Shown here: positions 53,709 to 62,346 of the stretch, piece after piece
Numbering within the stretch: position 1 is the stretch's first letter
Layout of the letters: every line of letters starts with the position of its first letter
Source: an uncultured Pseudomonadota bacterium
Lineage (GTDB): Bacteria > Pseudomonadota > Gammaproteobacteria > Ga0077536
Direction: 5' to 3'
Length of the DNA stretch: 64,000 bases
NCBI GenBank assembly: GCA_903825645.1
Contig: CAIKBL010000042.1
Coordinates: 53,289 to 117,288, forward strand
Made by a program: the position numbers and the translations under genes
The notes under the pieces: model-generated
The model's input: the letters and a program-made list of their open reading frames with translations, nothing else
What the model was told of the DNA's origin: nothing
Database searches by the model: none

Positions 53709-54605
53709 ATGACACGCACAGTCCAACCGACAGCCGATCCGGTACAGGCCCGCCGGGATCTGGAAACGCAAGGAGTTGCCATCGTACGGGACATTCTCTC
53801 GCCGACGCAGATCACGGACATTCGGCGCCGATTGTTAGCCGCGATTCCGCGCAGCGAGGCCGATGGCGTGCCCAGTCGCGGCTACCCGTTTGACCCCGAT
53901 CGACACAACCGTCGCGTCTTTCACCTCTTTAACCTAGACCCTGTCTTTGTCGATCTCATCCGGCATGCGACAGCACTCGATTACGTCCGTTACCTGTTGG
54001 GTGAGCAGTTCCTGATTTCAAATTTCAGTGCCAACATCACCGAACCTGGCAATCAGCGCATGGCGATGCATGCCGATCAGGGATACGTGCCGCCACCGTG
54101 GCCTGTGCAACCGCTCGCGTGCAACGTAGCGTGGTTGCTTGATGATCTTAACGATGAAAATGGCGGCACCCGTTACGTGCCCGGATCTCATCTCAGAGGC
54201 CACGGCCCGACGGCAGGAGACGTCGATGAGACGCTCGGTGTCGAGGCGCCGGCCGGTTCGATCCTCGTCCTCGACGGCCGGGTATGGCACCAAACCGGTG
54301 CCAACCGGACCGTCAACGGTCAGCGTGCCGCGCTTTTCGGCTATTACGCCCTGCGGTGGCTGCGCCCCCAAATAAACTGGAATGCGGCACTGTGGCCTGA
54401 CACCGTGGCAAGTCTCGATGCGGAATTCCTGCATCTGCTCGGCTTTTACTCCGGCAATACGGAATTCCAGATCCCGAATGGCCATCGGGCCCCGGTACAT
54501 CAGCCGGCGACGCTCGCGCAAAAGCATACTGGTTTCGTACTCGGTCCGGCCGCGCAACCTGACGCGGCATCGGCGCCTGCGGCAGATGAGGAGCATGCGC
54601 GGTGA
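53709..54605 (+). CDS. Phytanoyl-CoA dioxygenase (PhyH) family oxygenase
   Basis: 298 residues, Fe(II)/2-oxoglutarate type. Iron ligands H121-x-D123 (MHADQGYVPPP) and H194 (GRVWHQTGANR), with Arg206 for 2-oxoglutarate. It likely hydroxylates an acid or acyl-CoA. A good ribosome binding site GGGGAG (53672-53677) belongs not to this ATG but to an eight-codon upstream frame (53686-53712). That frame's TGA overlaps the PhyH start as ATGA, so translation may be coupled. The 3' end overlaps the Rieske start by one base. Confidence 0.88.
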   Translation: MTRTVQPTADPVQARRDLETQGVAIVRDILSPTQITDIRRRLLAAIPRSEADGVPSRGYPFDPDRHNRRVFHLFNLDPVFVDLIRHATALDYVRYLLGEQFLISNFSANITEPGNQRMAMHADQGYVPPPWPVQPLACNVAWLLDDLNDENGGTRYVPGSHLRGHGPTAGDVDETLGVEAPAGSILVLDGRVWHQTGANRTVNGQRAALFGYYALRWLRPQINWNAALWPDTVASLDAEFLHLLGFYSGNTEFQIPNGHRAPVHQPATLAQKHTGFVLGPAAQPDAASAPAADEEHAR

Positions 54606-55816
54606 TGGACACTAAGACGGTCACGGCCTGGACTCAGCAGGTGGCGCGGGAACGTGCCCGACAGGCCCCTCCCGCAGATTTTCCAGCGCTGCCGGATGTG
54701 CCTGCCGGGCGCTACCTCGATCCGGATTTTTTTGCCCTGGAACGTCGTGCCCTGTGGGCGCGCAACTGGCTCTATGCCGGGCATGTGGATCAACTGCTCA
54801 CCCGCGGCAGTTTTTTCGTGTGGCCACATGGGAGCGCCCCGATTATCGTCATCCGCGGCGATGATGACGAAATCCGCGCCTTCTACAATACCTGCCGGCA
54901 CCGCGGCGCCCCGGTGGTGCGTACGAAGGAAGGGCAGGCCGGACAGCGCCTCGTGTGTGGCTATCATGGCTGGAGTTACGATCGCCGCGGGCAACTTTGC
55001 GAGATCACCGAACGTCGCGACTGGGGCGATCAGGCAATGACGAGCAGGGGACTCGTGTCGGTGCGCTGTGCGCGCTTCGCAAATTTTATTTTCGTGTGCG
55101 AGGACGCGGGTACCGAGCCGCTTGAGACGTTCCTCGCGCCCATCGCACGTTTCATGACACATCTGCCGCTTGACGATTTGCGACTGGTCAACCGACAGGC
55201 GTTCGAAGTCAAATGCAACGTCAAAATTCTGATCGACAATTTCCTGGAGGCGTATCACTTCAAACTGCTACATCCCCGAACCTCCGATCGCATCTTTGAT
55301 AATCAAGGCACCAGCATTCACCTCTGGCAGAACGGGCACTCGGTCATGCTCTCCCCCAACCGTCGTGAAAACTGGATCGATCCGGGTACGCTCGGCATGC
55401 CCGAGATGGCGAGTGCAACAGCCATTGAGCGTGACCATAACCCGAGTTATAGCGTGTTCCCCAACCTGATTCTGCCGATCGCGCCGACCGGGATGCCGGC
55501 CGTCACGCTCTGGCCGAAAAGCGTCGACACTAGCGTACTGGAAGTGCTCTGGTTCGCGCCTGACTGGGGCGGTGGTCCGCGCGATCCGTTATGGGAAATG
55601 CGCATCCAGAATTTCGATCGCATCGTCCAGGAAGATATCGAATTTGCGGTGCCCATGCAGGCGACGCTCGCCTCGCCGGGTTTTCGTGGCGTGCCGCTGA
55701 GTTATCAGGAGCGACGCCTTTATCACTGGCATGAAGAGGTCGATCGCCGAATCGGCGTCGAGAACGTACCACCGGGCCTACGCGTCGTCCCCTGCCTTGC
55801 CCCGCATGTCGAATAA
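54605..55816 (+). CDS. Rieske non-haem iron oxygenase, alpha subunit
   Basis: 403 residues from ATG 54605; a GTG one codon earlier overlaps the previous stop. The Rieske cluster is C97-x-H99 (TCRHRGAP) and C118-x-x-H121 (VCGYHGWSYD). The catalytic domain has LIDNFLEAYHFKLLHP, with the two iron His, and a later acid in VQEDIEF. It is a ring- or N-/O-alkyl-hydroxylating oxygenase. No beta subunit, ferredoxin or reductase lies in the window, so electrons must come from elsewhere. It overlaps both neighbours, placing it firmly in the 53709-58500 operon. Confidence 0.93.
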   Translation: MDTKTVTAWTQQVARERARQAPPADFPALPDVPAGRYLDPDFFALERRALWARNWLYAGHVDQLLTRGSFFVWPHGSAPIIVIRGDDDEIRAFYNTCRHRGAPVVRTKEGQAGQRLVCGYHGWSYDRRGQLCEITERRDWGDQAMTSRGLVSVRCARFANFIFVCEDAGTEPLETFLAPIARFMTHLPLDDLRLVNRQAFEVKCNVKILIDNFLEAYHFKLLHPRTSDRIFDNQGTSIHLWQNGHSVMLSPNRRENWIDPGTLGMPEMASATAIERDHNPSYSVFPNLILPIAPTGMPAVTLWPKSVDTSVLEVLWFAPDWGGGPRDPLWEMRIQNFDRIVQEDIEFAVPMQATLASPGFRGVPLSYQERRLYHWHEEVDRRIGVENVPPGLRVVPCLAPHVE

Positions 55817-57329
55817 TCCGAGCGCCGTGGCGGGTACAATCGATCTGGGCCGCCTGATTTCGGCTACTGCGCATCGCCGCGGAGAGGCCATTGCACTCGA
55901 CGATGGGGTGCGGACTCGCTCCTACCGCGAACTGGAAGCCCGCGCGACACAACTCGCCGCGGCGTTAATTCGCCGGGGAATCGAACCTGGCGCACGAATT
56001 GCCGTACTCGCCGAGAATCGGTTCGAATACATTGAACTCGCGCTGGCCGCGGCGCGCTGCGGCGCCATCCTGTGCGCGCTCAACTGGCGCTTCACCGTGG
56101 AGGAGCTCGCCCATTGCATCGCGATTACCCAACACACGCTGTTGTTCGTGTCCGTGCGCCACGCGGCGCTCCTACCCGGATTGCCGGTCAGTGAGGCTGT
56201 CATCATCGCCTTCGGCGAAGCTTACGAAGCACTCCTGGCCGAGGCCTCAGCGCCGAATTTATGGCCCCGGATTGATCCGGAGGCGGGCTTTATTATTCTC
56301 TATACCAGCGGCACCACCGGGCATTCAAAAGCGGCGCTCATTAGTCACCGCGCGGAGTGGGCGCGCTTCACGCTCAGCCAAATCGATGGGGGATTGCGGG
56401 CCGGCGACGGCTTTGTCGCGTGGGCGCCGTTCTTCCATATGGTGGCGCTCGAACACGCCTTGCACGTGCTGGCGCTGGGCGGTACCGTGCAGGTGGTGGA
56501 CGGGGCAGACATCGAACGCATCGTCTGGCTCGGGAGCCGCGTCCCGCAATGGTGGCTGGTGCTGCTGCCCGGCATGATGGATCGGGTGGTCGACGCCATG
56601 CGCCGCAGTGGCGCAAAACCAGCACCCATCCGGATCGTCGGGGCACTCGCTGATTTAGTCAGTCCCGCGCTGGTCGCCGAGACCTCACGCACCTTCAACG
56701 CCCCCTATTGGAATACGTTTGGATCCACCGAGACCGGCATGCTGCCGTTCGCGGGGACGCGTTTCCCGATAGGCGAAATTCCGCGTGGCCTCGCCAAGGC
56801 GCCGAATTCGCTGCATCTGTTCAAGCTGGTGGATGCCGACGATCGAGAAGTGCGCCCCGGCGAGCCGGGAGAAGTGGCGCTCCGGGGTCCCACCGTCTTC
56901 AGTGGCTATTGGGACGCTACCGCCATCAATGCACAGGAATTTGGAGGAGGCTGGTTCCACCTCGGAGATGTGTTTGCGGCACGTGCCGACGGACTCTACG
57001 ATTACGTCGATCGCGCAAAATACCTCATCAAAACGGGCGCCGAAAACGTCTATCCCGCGGAGATTGAACGGGTACTGCTCAGTCACCCCCAGATCATCGA
57101 GGCCGTCGTGGTGCGGCGTGCGGATGCCCGATGGGGTGAAGTCCCGGTCGCTTTTGTGTGCGGCCGAGATCCCGTGCCGACAGCGGAGACGCTGATGGCT
57201 TGGTGTAGTACGCGCCTAGCCGGCTACAAGAAGCCCAAAGAGATCCGATTTGTCGCGGATGTCGAGACCTTCCCCCGCAGCACCTCGGGCAAGATTCAGC
57301 GACAGGCACTCGAACAATGGTTACGTTAA
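55806..57329 (+). CDS. AMP-forming acyl-CoA synthetase
   Basis: 507 residues from ATG 55806, overlapping the Rieske gene by 11 bases. ATP motif FIILYTSGTTGHSKAALISH, then YWNTFGSTETG, GWFHLGDVFA, DRAKYLIKTGAENVYPAEIE and the C-terminal lysine region PRSTSGKIQRQAL. All ANL-family signatures are present. It activates a carboxylic acid to its CoA ester; position between oxygenases and a dehydrogenase suggests that it commits the pathway acid to beta-oxidation. Confidence 0.94.
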   Translation: MSNNPSAVAGTIDLGRLISATAHRRGEAIALDDGVRTRSYRELEARATQLAAALIRRGIEPGARIAVLAENRFEYIELALAAARCGAILCALNWRFTVEELAHCIAITQHTLLFVSVRHAALLPGLPVSEAVIIAFGEAYEALLAEASAPNLWPRIDPEAGFIILYTSGTTGHSKAALISHRAEWARFTLSQIDGGLRAGDGFVAWAPFFHMVALEHALHVLALGGTVQVVDGADIERIVWLGSRVPQWWLVLLPGMMDRVVDAMRRSGAKPAPIRIVGALADLVSPALVAETSRTFNAPYWNTFGSTETGMLPFAGTRFPIGEIPRGLAKAPNSLHLFKLVDADDREVRPGEPGEVALRGPTVFSGYWDATAINAQEFGGGWFHLGDVFAARADGLYDYVDRAKYLIKTGAENVYPAEIERVLLSHPQIIEAVVVRRADARWGEVPVAFVCGRDPVPTAETLMAWCSTRLAGYKKPKEIRFVADVETFPRSTSGKIQRQALEQWLR

Positions 57330-57345
57330 AACAAGGTCCTCACAG

Positions 57346-58500
57346 ATGCTGCTAACCGACGAACATCGGCAAATCACCGCGACCGTGCTGCGCTTCTGTC
57401 AGCAGGAAATTAATCCCTATATCGCGGCTTGGGAGAAGGCCCAGCAGTTTCCGGTCCACGAAGTGATGGCGAAGCTGGGGGCACTCGGCCTTCTGGGCAT
57501 TAAATATCCGCGGGCGTATGGCGGCATGGCCCTCGATTTCAGTTACGCGATGGTGATGGCCGAAGCGCTCGGGGAATGTCACGCGGGCGCGGTGCCGATG
57601 GCGATCGGCGTGCAGACCGATATGTGTACCCCGGCCCTCGCGCGCTTCGGCGGGGATGTGCTGTGCCGAGAGTTCCTCGCGCCAGCGATCGCCGGCGATC
57701 GGGTGGGCTGCATTGGGGTGAGTGAAGCCGGCGGAGGATCGGATGTCGCGGCGATCAAAACCCGCGCCCGACGAGAGGGCAGCGATTACGTGATCAACGG
57801 AAGCAAGATGTGGATCACCAACGGGCTCGAGGCAGATTGGTGCTGTCTGCTCGTGAACACGGCAGAGGGTCCTGCCCACCGCAACAAAAGCCTATTGATC
57901 ATCCCGCTCGATGCCCCCGGCGTCACCCGTCAAAAAATCCACAAGATGGGCATGCATGCCTCCGACACGGCTCAGCTGTTTTTTGACAACGTCCGCGTCC
58001 CGGCACGCTACCTTATTGGCGAGGAGGGCCTCGGCTTCACCTATCAGATGCTACAGTTTCAGGAAGAGCGGTTGTGGGCAGCCGGGAGTACGTTACGCGC
58101 GCTGGATCGACTGGTCGACATCACCATTACCTACACCCGTGAGCGGCAGGCATTCGGGCGGGCCATTCTCGACAATCAAGTGGTCCATTTCCGCCTCGCC
58201 GAGCTCCGTACCGAGATCGAAGCGTTACGGGCGTTAACTTGGCACGCGGTCGAACGCTACGTGACCGGTGAGGATGTGACCAAACTCGCGTCGATGGCTA
58301 AGCTGAAAACGGGCCGCGTGGCGCGCGAAGTGGCAGATAGCTGTCTGCAGTACTGGGGCGGCATGGGCTTTACGGAGGACAACCCGTTGTCGAAGGCCTA
58401 TCGCGATCTGCGCCTGATTTCCATTGCAGGCGGTGCCGATGAGGTGATGCTCGGGATCATTTCGAAACTCGAGGGGACCTTGCCCAAACCCGTTGTTTGA
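57346..58500 (+). CDS. Acyl-CoA dehydrogenase
   Basis: 384 residues from ATG 57346. FAD/substrate motifs are GVSEAGGGSDVAAIKTRA and MWITNGLEADWCC, then FGRAILDNQVVHFRLAE and LISIAGGADEVMLGII. The Y-E-G-T catalytic Glu of medium-chain enzymes is Gly/Ala here. The base is more likely Glu241 in FQEERLWAAG, as in long-chain and isovaleryl-CoA dehydrogenases. That points to a long or branched acyl-CoA. It closes the operon that starts at 53709. Confidence 0.92.
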   Translation: MLLTDEHRQITATVLRFCQQEINPYIAAWEKAQQFPVHEVMAKLGALGLLGIKYPRAYGGMALDFSYAMVMAEALGECHAGAVPMAIGVQTDMCTPALARFGGDVLCREFLAPAIAGDRVGCIGVSEAGGGSDVAAIKTRARREGSDYVINGSKMWITNGLEADWCCLLVNTAEGPAHRNKSLLIIPLDAPGVTRQKIHKMGMHASDTAQLFFDNVRVPARYLIGEEGLGFTYQMLQFQEERLWAAGSTLRALDRLVDITITYTRERQAFGRAILDNQVVHFRLAELRTEIEALRALTWHAVERYVTGEDVTKLASMAKLKTGRVAREVADSCLQYWGGMGFTEDNPLSKAYRDLRLISIAGGADEVMLGIISKLEGTLPKPVV

Positions 58501-58663
58501 CGGATTGACCTCGGCGTGCGCGTGGTCAAGGTGCACGGTCGGACATCAAGCGACCGAGGACCGTTCAATCGCGTGCGTGCCGATTCTCGATCAAATCATG
58601 GACGCTTGCGCGTCGTTTGCCCTTTATCGGAGGGGACTTTGGCATCAAAGGGTAACAGACGCT

Positions 58664-58684
58664 CATTTGCCATTTGCCATTTGC
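58664..58684. repeat. Three tandem copies of CATTTGC
   Basis: The seven-base unit occurs at 58664-58670, 58671-58677 and 58678-58684 without interruption. It is too short and too few to be a CRISPR or a classical origin iteron set, but a protein-binding or slippage origin is possible. Confidence 0.7.
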
Positions 58685-58836
58685 CGCATGAAAGACTTGC
58701 TCGTGCCAGAAATAGATAGCACTCGTTTGGGCGAGTGCGGCCACTCAGCAGCGGTGGCATTAGTTTCTTTAGACGAGGTTAATTAATGATGTTAATTGAT
58801 TTATTGATAATTTAATTACAGGAATATTTCGCCCAA

Positions 58837-58884
58837 GCGCTGCTCTCGCCACCGAAAGCAGCGCCCGCTTTGGAGCGGGCCTTT
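58837..58884. terminator. Two overlapping hairpins, likely two-way terminator
   Basis: GCGCTGCT (58837-58844) pairs with AGCAGCGC (58857-58864). GCCCGCT (58863-58869), loop TTGG, AGCGGGC (58874-58880) follows and shares two bases, then CCTTTAC. The two stems exclude each other in part. They lie between converging operons, where termination from both sides is expected. Confidence 0.5.
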
Positions 58885-59117
58885 ACCCGTCGCCGCAAGC
58901 TATTGCACTGAGTGAGCCCCGCACCGTTCCCGCTTGCACCACTCGATGCAGCACATGATCGCGCAGACTTTTATCGCGATTCAGCGGCACTGAATCACTA
59001 TCTGCGTGAACAAGCCAATCAGGATATTCGTCGCCCAGTTGCCGTTTGTTTCGTGGCCTTAGCTCTTAGCTGACCGGCTGCACTATCCGACGGTGCCCGC
59101 TGTTCGCCCCAGTGCCT

Positions 59118-60212
59118 TCATCCCTCCCTTTGGGCGATTCCCGCATGCCGCGTCAACGCCGGCCACAGGGCGTCCCCGCCGGCAGGCAATAGTGCGCCGG
59201 CCAGCTGATCGGCCCAGTAAGCTTCATTGCCGAACTCATCACGCCAGCTCCACAGCCGACGCGTCATGAAGTGGAGCGGATATTCCTGGGTGAACCCCAT
59301 TGCCCCGTGGACCTGATGGACCAGCGCGGCCGCGACACCCACTGCCTCGCCAGTCCGAATTTTAGCGCAGGCAATTTCGAGCAAGGCCTCTGCGATCCCA
59401 TGGGCGGCGAGCACACGCACGGCCGCATCGGCGGCCACCGTCGCGGCCGACACTTCACCGGCCAGGGTCGCGACGTGATGTTGAATGGCCTGAAACTTGG
59501 CAAGCGGGCGTCCGAACTGCACCCGTTCGTTCACGTAGTTGACGGCCAGCGTCAGACAACGCTCGAGCGCGCCGGCCATCTGCACGACGCGCGCCAGCGC
59601 CCCGAGCCGGAAGAGTCCCTCGCCTGTCACGCCGGTGGCGATCAGCGCAACCTGGGTGTCCGTTAACGAGACTCCCTCAACTTCGACCGTATCGCGCGAC
59701 TCCCCGGCCAGATTATCGTCGGGCGCGAGGCGGCAGCGCGCGGCAGGCAGGCAAACCACGCCGGTCTGTCCCTGATGCGCCACCAGGGCCACGAGATGAC
59801 CGGCAGCACGGGCAAAGGGCACGCGTCGCGCCTGACCGTTCAACTGCCAGTGTCCTGGCGCACCGGTCAGGGTCAAGTCTGCTTGTTCACCGGGCACCAC
59901 CACCGTCAGCGGCCCCAAGGGCACGCGCAGGCCAGCGCCAGACAGCGCCCAGCCGGCCAACAAGGTCTCGGCAAGTGGGATGGGCGCACCGTGGCGCGCG
60001 GCAACGCGCACCAGGTCGAAGGCCTCCTGGATACTCGCACCCGCCCCGCCTTCGGCTTCAGGCACCGCAGCCAGCGTCATGCCGTGATCTTCCAGCGCCG
60101 ACCACAAGACGTGCGGAAAGCTACCGGCTTCAGCAGCATTCAACAGCGTCGGGGAAACCAGATCGCCAAACAGGCGCTCCGCCGTATCGATGAGAATCGT
60201 GTCGTCGTTCAT
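59118..60212 (-). CDS. Acyl-CoA dehydrogenase, small/second subunit
   Basis: 364 residues, acyl-CoA dehydrogenase fold with weak N-terminal domain conservation. It has AVPEAEGGAGASIQEAF, VNYVNERVQFGRPLAKFQAIQHHVATLA (FAD-binding helix) and QVHGAMGFTQEYPLHFMTRRLWSWRDEFGN. The active-site Glu region of classical enzymes is not evident. Its start overlaps the stop of the next acyl-CoA dehydrogenase gene by four bases (ATGA). Paired genes of this type form alpha2-beta2 enzymes such as the ChsE1-ChsE2 pair of steroid degradation. Confidence 0.87.
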   Translation of the reverse strand: MNDDTILIDTAERLFGDLVSPTLLNAAEAGSFPHVLWSALEDHGMTLAAVPEAEGGAGASIQEAFDLVRVAARHGAPIPLAETLLAGWALSGAGLRVPLGPLTVVVPGEQADLTLTGAPGHWQLNGQARRVPFARAAGHLVALVAHQGQTGVVCLPAARCRLAPDDNLAGESRDTVEVEGVSLTDTQVALIATGVTGEGLFRLGALARVVQMAGALERCLTLAVNYVNERVQFGRPLAKFQAIQHHVATLAGEVSAATVAADAAVRVLAAHGIAEALLEIACAKIRTGEAVGVAAALVHQVHGAMGFTQEYPLHFMTRRLWSWRDEFGNEAYWADQLAGALLPAGGDALWPALTRHAGIAQREG

Positions 60213-61372
60213 CGCAGCCCGAGCCCCCTGGCAATAATGCCTCGCAAAATTTCGCTGGTGCCTCCGCGCAGTGAAAAACTCGGGGAATGCAGAATCGCCG
60301 TGGCCATCAGTGCTTGGGTCCGGTCCGGAGACTGGCGCGAAGGTGCCGAGTGGATGACCAGACGCAACGTTTCGGCGACTTCTTTTTCGAGGCGCGCGCC
60401 GAGCTCCTTAACGAGCACCGCTTCGGTGTCGGCTTCCAGCCCGGCCGCAAGACGACCAAACACCCGCATCGACATGTTGTAGAGCGTCCAGAAGCGGGCC
60501 ACCAGCTGGCCGACGGCAAACCGGGCGCGCGCGTCTGCCGTGGGACCCAGCGTATCCATGGCCGCGCGCAGGAGCGGATAGGTGCTGAGGAACCGTTCGG
60601 GCCCGCTGCGCTCGAAGGCGAGTTCGCTCGTAATCTGCGCCCAGCCATCGCCCTCCCGTCCCAGTAATTGGGCGTCACTCAACTCAACGTTGTCGAACAC
60701 GACCTCGTTGAAGTGATGTTCGCCGGTCAGAAAACGAATCGGATTCATGGTCACGCCCGGCAAGTTGCGCTCGACAATAAACTGGCTGAAACCCTGATGC
60801 CGTTGCTCCGTGCGGGCAGCCGTGCGACAAAACACCACCATCGCGTCATAGACATGGGCGTTGCTGGTCCAAATCTTCGCGCCGTTCAGCAACCACCCGC
60901 CGCCGGGTCTGGGCGTCGCCAGCGTCCGGACGCTGGCCAGATCGGAGCCCGCATCCGGCTCACTCATTCCGATGGCGAAGCTGTATTCGCCTCGAGCAAT
61001 CGGCGGCAGATATTTTTGGCGCTGCGCCTCGGTCCCGATGCGCAGCAACAACGGACCGGTCTGCCGATCCGCAATCCAGTGTGCGGCCACCGGTGCGCCA
61101 CTGGCCAGCAATTCGGCGGTGACCACAAAACGCTCCATCTGGGTACGCGCGTGACCGCCGTAGGCCTTGGGCCAGGTCAGCGCCAGAAAGCCCGCCTGAC
61201 CGAGCTTTCGACTGAATTCGAAAGAAGGCGTTATCCAGCCGTCGCACTGAGGTTCGAAGCCGCCGCCGCGGCGCTCATCGTCAAGGAAGCGCCGCAGGGT
61301 ATCCCGCAAGGCGAGGGCTTCAGGAGAGAGGATCGCGGGGGGAAATTGCAGGGAAGCGTTGGTCATCGACAT
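60209..61372 (-). CDS. Acyl-CoA dehydrogenase, large/first subunit
   Basis: 387 residues from ATG at 61372 (a second ATG two codons later is possible). It has ALTWPKAYGGHARTQMERFV, GMSEPDAGSDLASVRT, GAKIWTSNAHVYDAM, ITSELAFERSGPERFLST (a likely base position) and the C-terminal SLRGGTSEILRGIIARGLGL. It is read first in a two-gene operon with the preceding entry. The pair probably dehydrogenates a bulky or cyclic acyl-CoA. Confidence 0.9.
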   Translation of the reverse strand: MSMTNASLQFPPAILSPEALALRDTLRRFLDDERRGGGFEPQCDGWITPSFEFSRKLGQAGFLALTWPKAYGGHARTQMERFVVTAELLASGAPVAAHWIADRQTGPLLLRIGTEAQRQKYLPPIARGEYSFAIGMSEPDAGSDLASVRTLATPRPGGGWLLNGAKIWTSNAHVYDAMVVFCRTAARTEQRHQGFSQFIVERNLPGVTMNPIRFLTGEHHFNEVVFDNVELSDAQLLGREGDGWAQITSELAFERSGPERFLSTYPLLRAAMDTLGPTADARARFAVGQLVARFWTLYNMSMRVFGRLAAGLEADTEAVLVKELGARLEKEVAETLRLVIHSAPSRQSPDRTQALMATAILHSPSFSLRGGTSEILRGIIARGLGLR

Positions 61373-61519
61373 CGCCCGAGGGGCCTCCGTAAAAAACAAC
61401 CGGCCCGCAGGCGCGGAAAAATCGAGTCTACCGGGAGTGGCACGCCGGCGCACCGTCTCGCGAGCGGTTAAGATGCCGGCCATGCGATACCGTGACCCAT
61501 ATCCAAGGCCGAAATCTCC

Positions 61520-62314
61520 ATGCTAAGCCGGTCTTTCCGGAAGGGACTCATCCGCCGCCTGCCCGGTCCCCTGTTCGACTATCTGGCCGCCATCGCCTAC
61601 CTGGGCAAGCGACTGCCGGACCGCGCCCGCTACCGCGCACACGTACGGGGCCGTCGGGGGCTCGAAATCGGGGGTCCGAGTCTGGTGTTCAAGACGGTGC
61701 TGCCGCTCTACCACCTCGTGCAGGCGCTTGACGGCGTCAATTTCGCCACGGACACCGTCTGGGAAGGCCATCTTCAGCCAGGACGTCATTTCCGGTATTT
61801 CGGGACCGCACGCGGCCAGCAGTTTATTGCGGAGGCCAGCGAGCTCGGGGCGATTAACGCACAGACCTATGACTTTCTATTGTCCTCGAACTGTCTGGAG
61901 CACGTCGCCAATCCCTTAAAGGCGCTGATGGCCTGGCGACGGGTCCTGCGGGCGGGCGGCGCGTTAATTCTCGTGGTGCCCAACAAGGCTGCGAATTTCG
62001 ATCATCGCAGACCCACCACCACGTTCGATCACCTGCGCGCAGATCTGGACCTTCACACGACCGAGGCGGATTTGACCCACCTCGAAGAAATCCTCGCCCT
62101 GCACGATTTGTCCCGCGATCCCGGCGGCGGCGATGCGGACAACTTCCGGCGGCGTAGCCTCGACAATTTTCGCAACCGAACCCTGCATCACCATGTCTTC
62201 GATCTCGCAGTGATCCGGCAAATGCTGGATTACTGCGCATTCGACGTGGTGCACACCACGACCACCCCCGCTGATTTCCTGGCCTTAGCCACGCGGCGGC
62301 CCACCGACCCCTGA
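61520..62314 (+). CDS. SAM-dependent methyltransferase-like protein
   Basis: 264 residues. A class I methyltransferase core is suggested by RRGLEIGGPSLVFK (motif I, E-I-G-G-P), YDFLLSSNCLEHVANPLKAL (motif after strand 4) and RVLRAGGALILVVPNKA. The acceptor is unknown. It is divergent from the acyl-CoA dehydrogenase pair with 147 bases between starts and converges with the BVMO gene. It may belong to cell-surface or natural-product methylation rather than the catabolic block. Confidence 0.78.
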   Translation: MLSRSFRKGLIRRLPGPLFDYLAAIAYLGKRLPDRARYRAHVRGRRGLEIGGPSLVFKTVLPLYHLVQALDGVNFATDTVWEGHLQPGRHFRYFGTARGQQFIAEASELGAINAQTYDFLLSSNCLEHVANPLKALMAWRRVLRAGGALILVVPNKAANFDHRRPTTTFDHLRADLDLHTTEADLTHLEEILALHDLSRDPGGGDADNFRRRSLDNFRNRTLHHHVFDLAVIRQMLDYCAFDVVHTTTTPADFLALATRRPTDP

Positions 62315-62346
62315 AAGGACCCGCGAGAACACCGCGTTCGCCCGCC

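Larger units (their letters stand above)
58501..59117. other. 617-base intergenic region between convergent operons
   Basis: It contains a CATTTGC triplet repeat, an A+T-rich stretch (about 58780-58822) unlike the surroundings, and two overlapping hairpins. A small GTG-started frame (58912-59073, 53 residues, AADFYRDSAALNHYLREQ) is not recognised and is probably a remnant. The mixture suggests old insertion or deletion here. Confidence 0.5.

Noticed and set aside
58664..58684. CATTTGC tandem repeat as a CRISPR or origin
   Set aside because: The unit is seven bases, three copies, no spacers, no cas or replication genes.
59775..60482. 235-residue plus-strand open frame
   Set aside because: It lies antisense to two well-supported acyl-CoA dehydrogenase genes and has biased, non-family composition.
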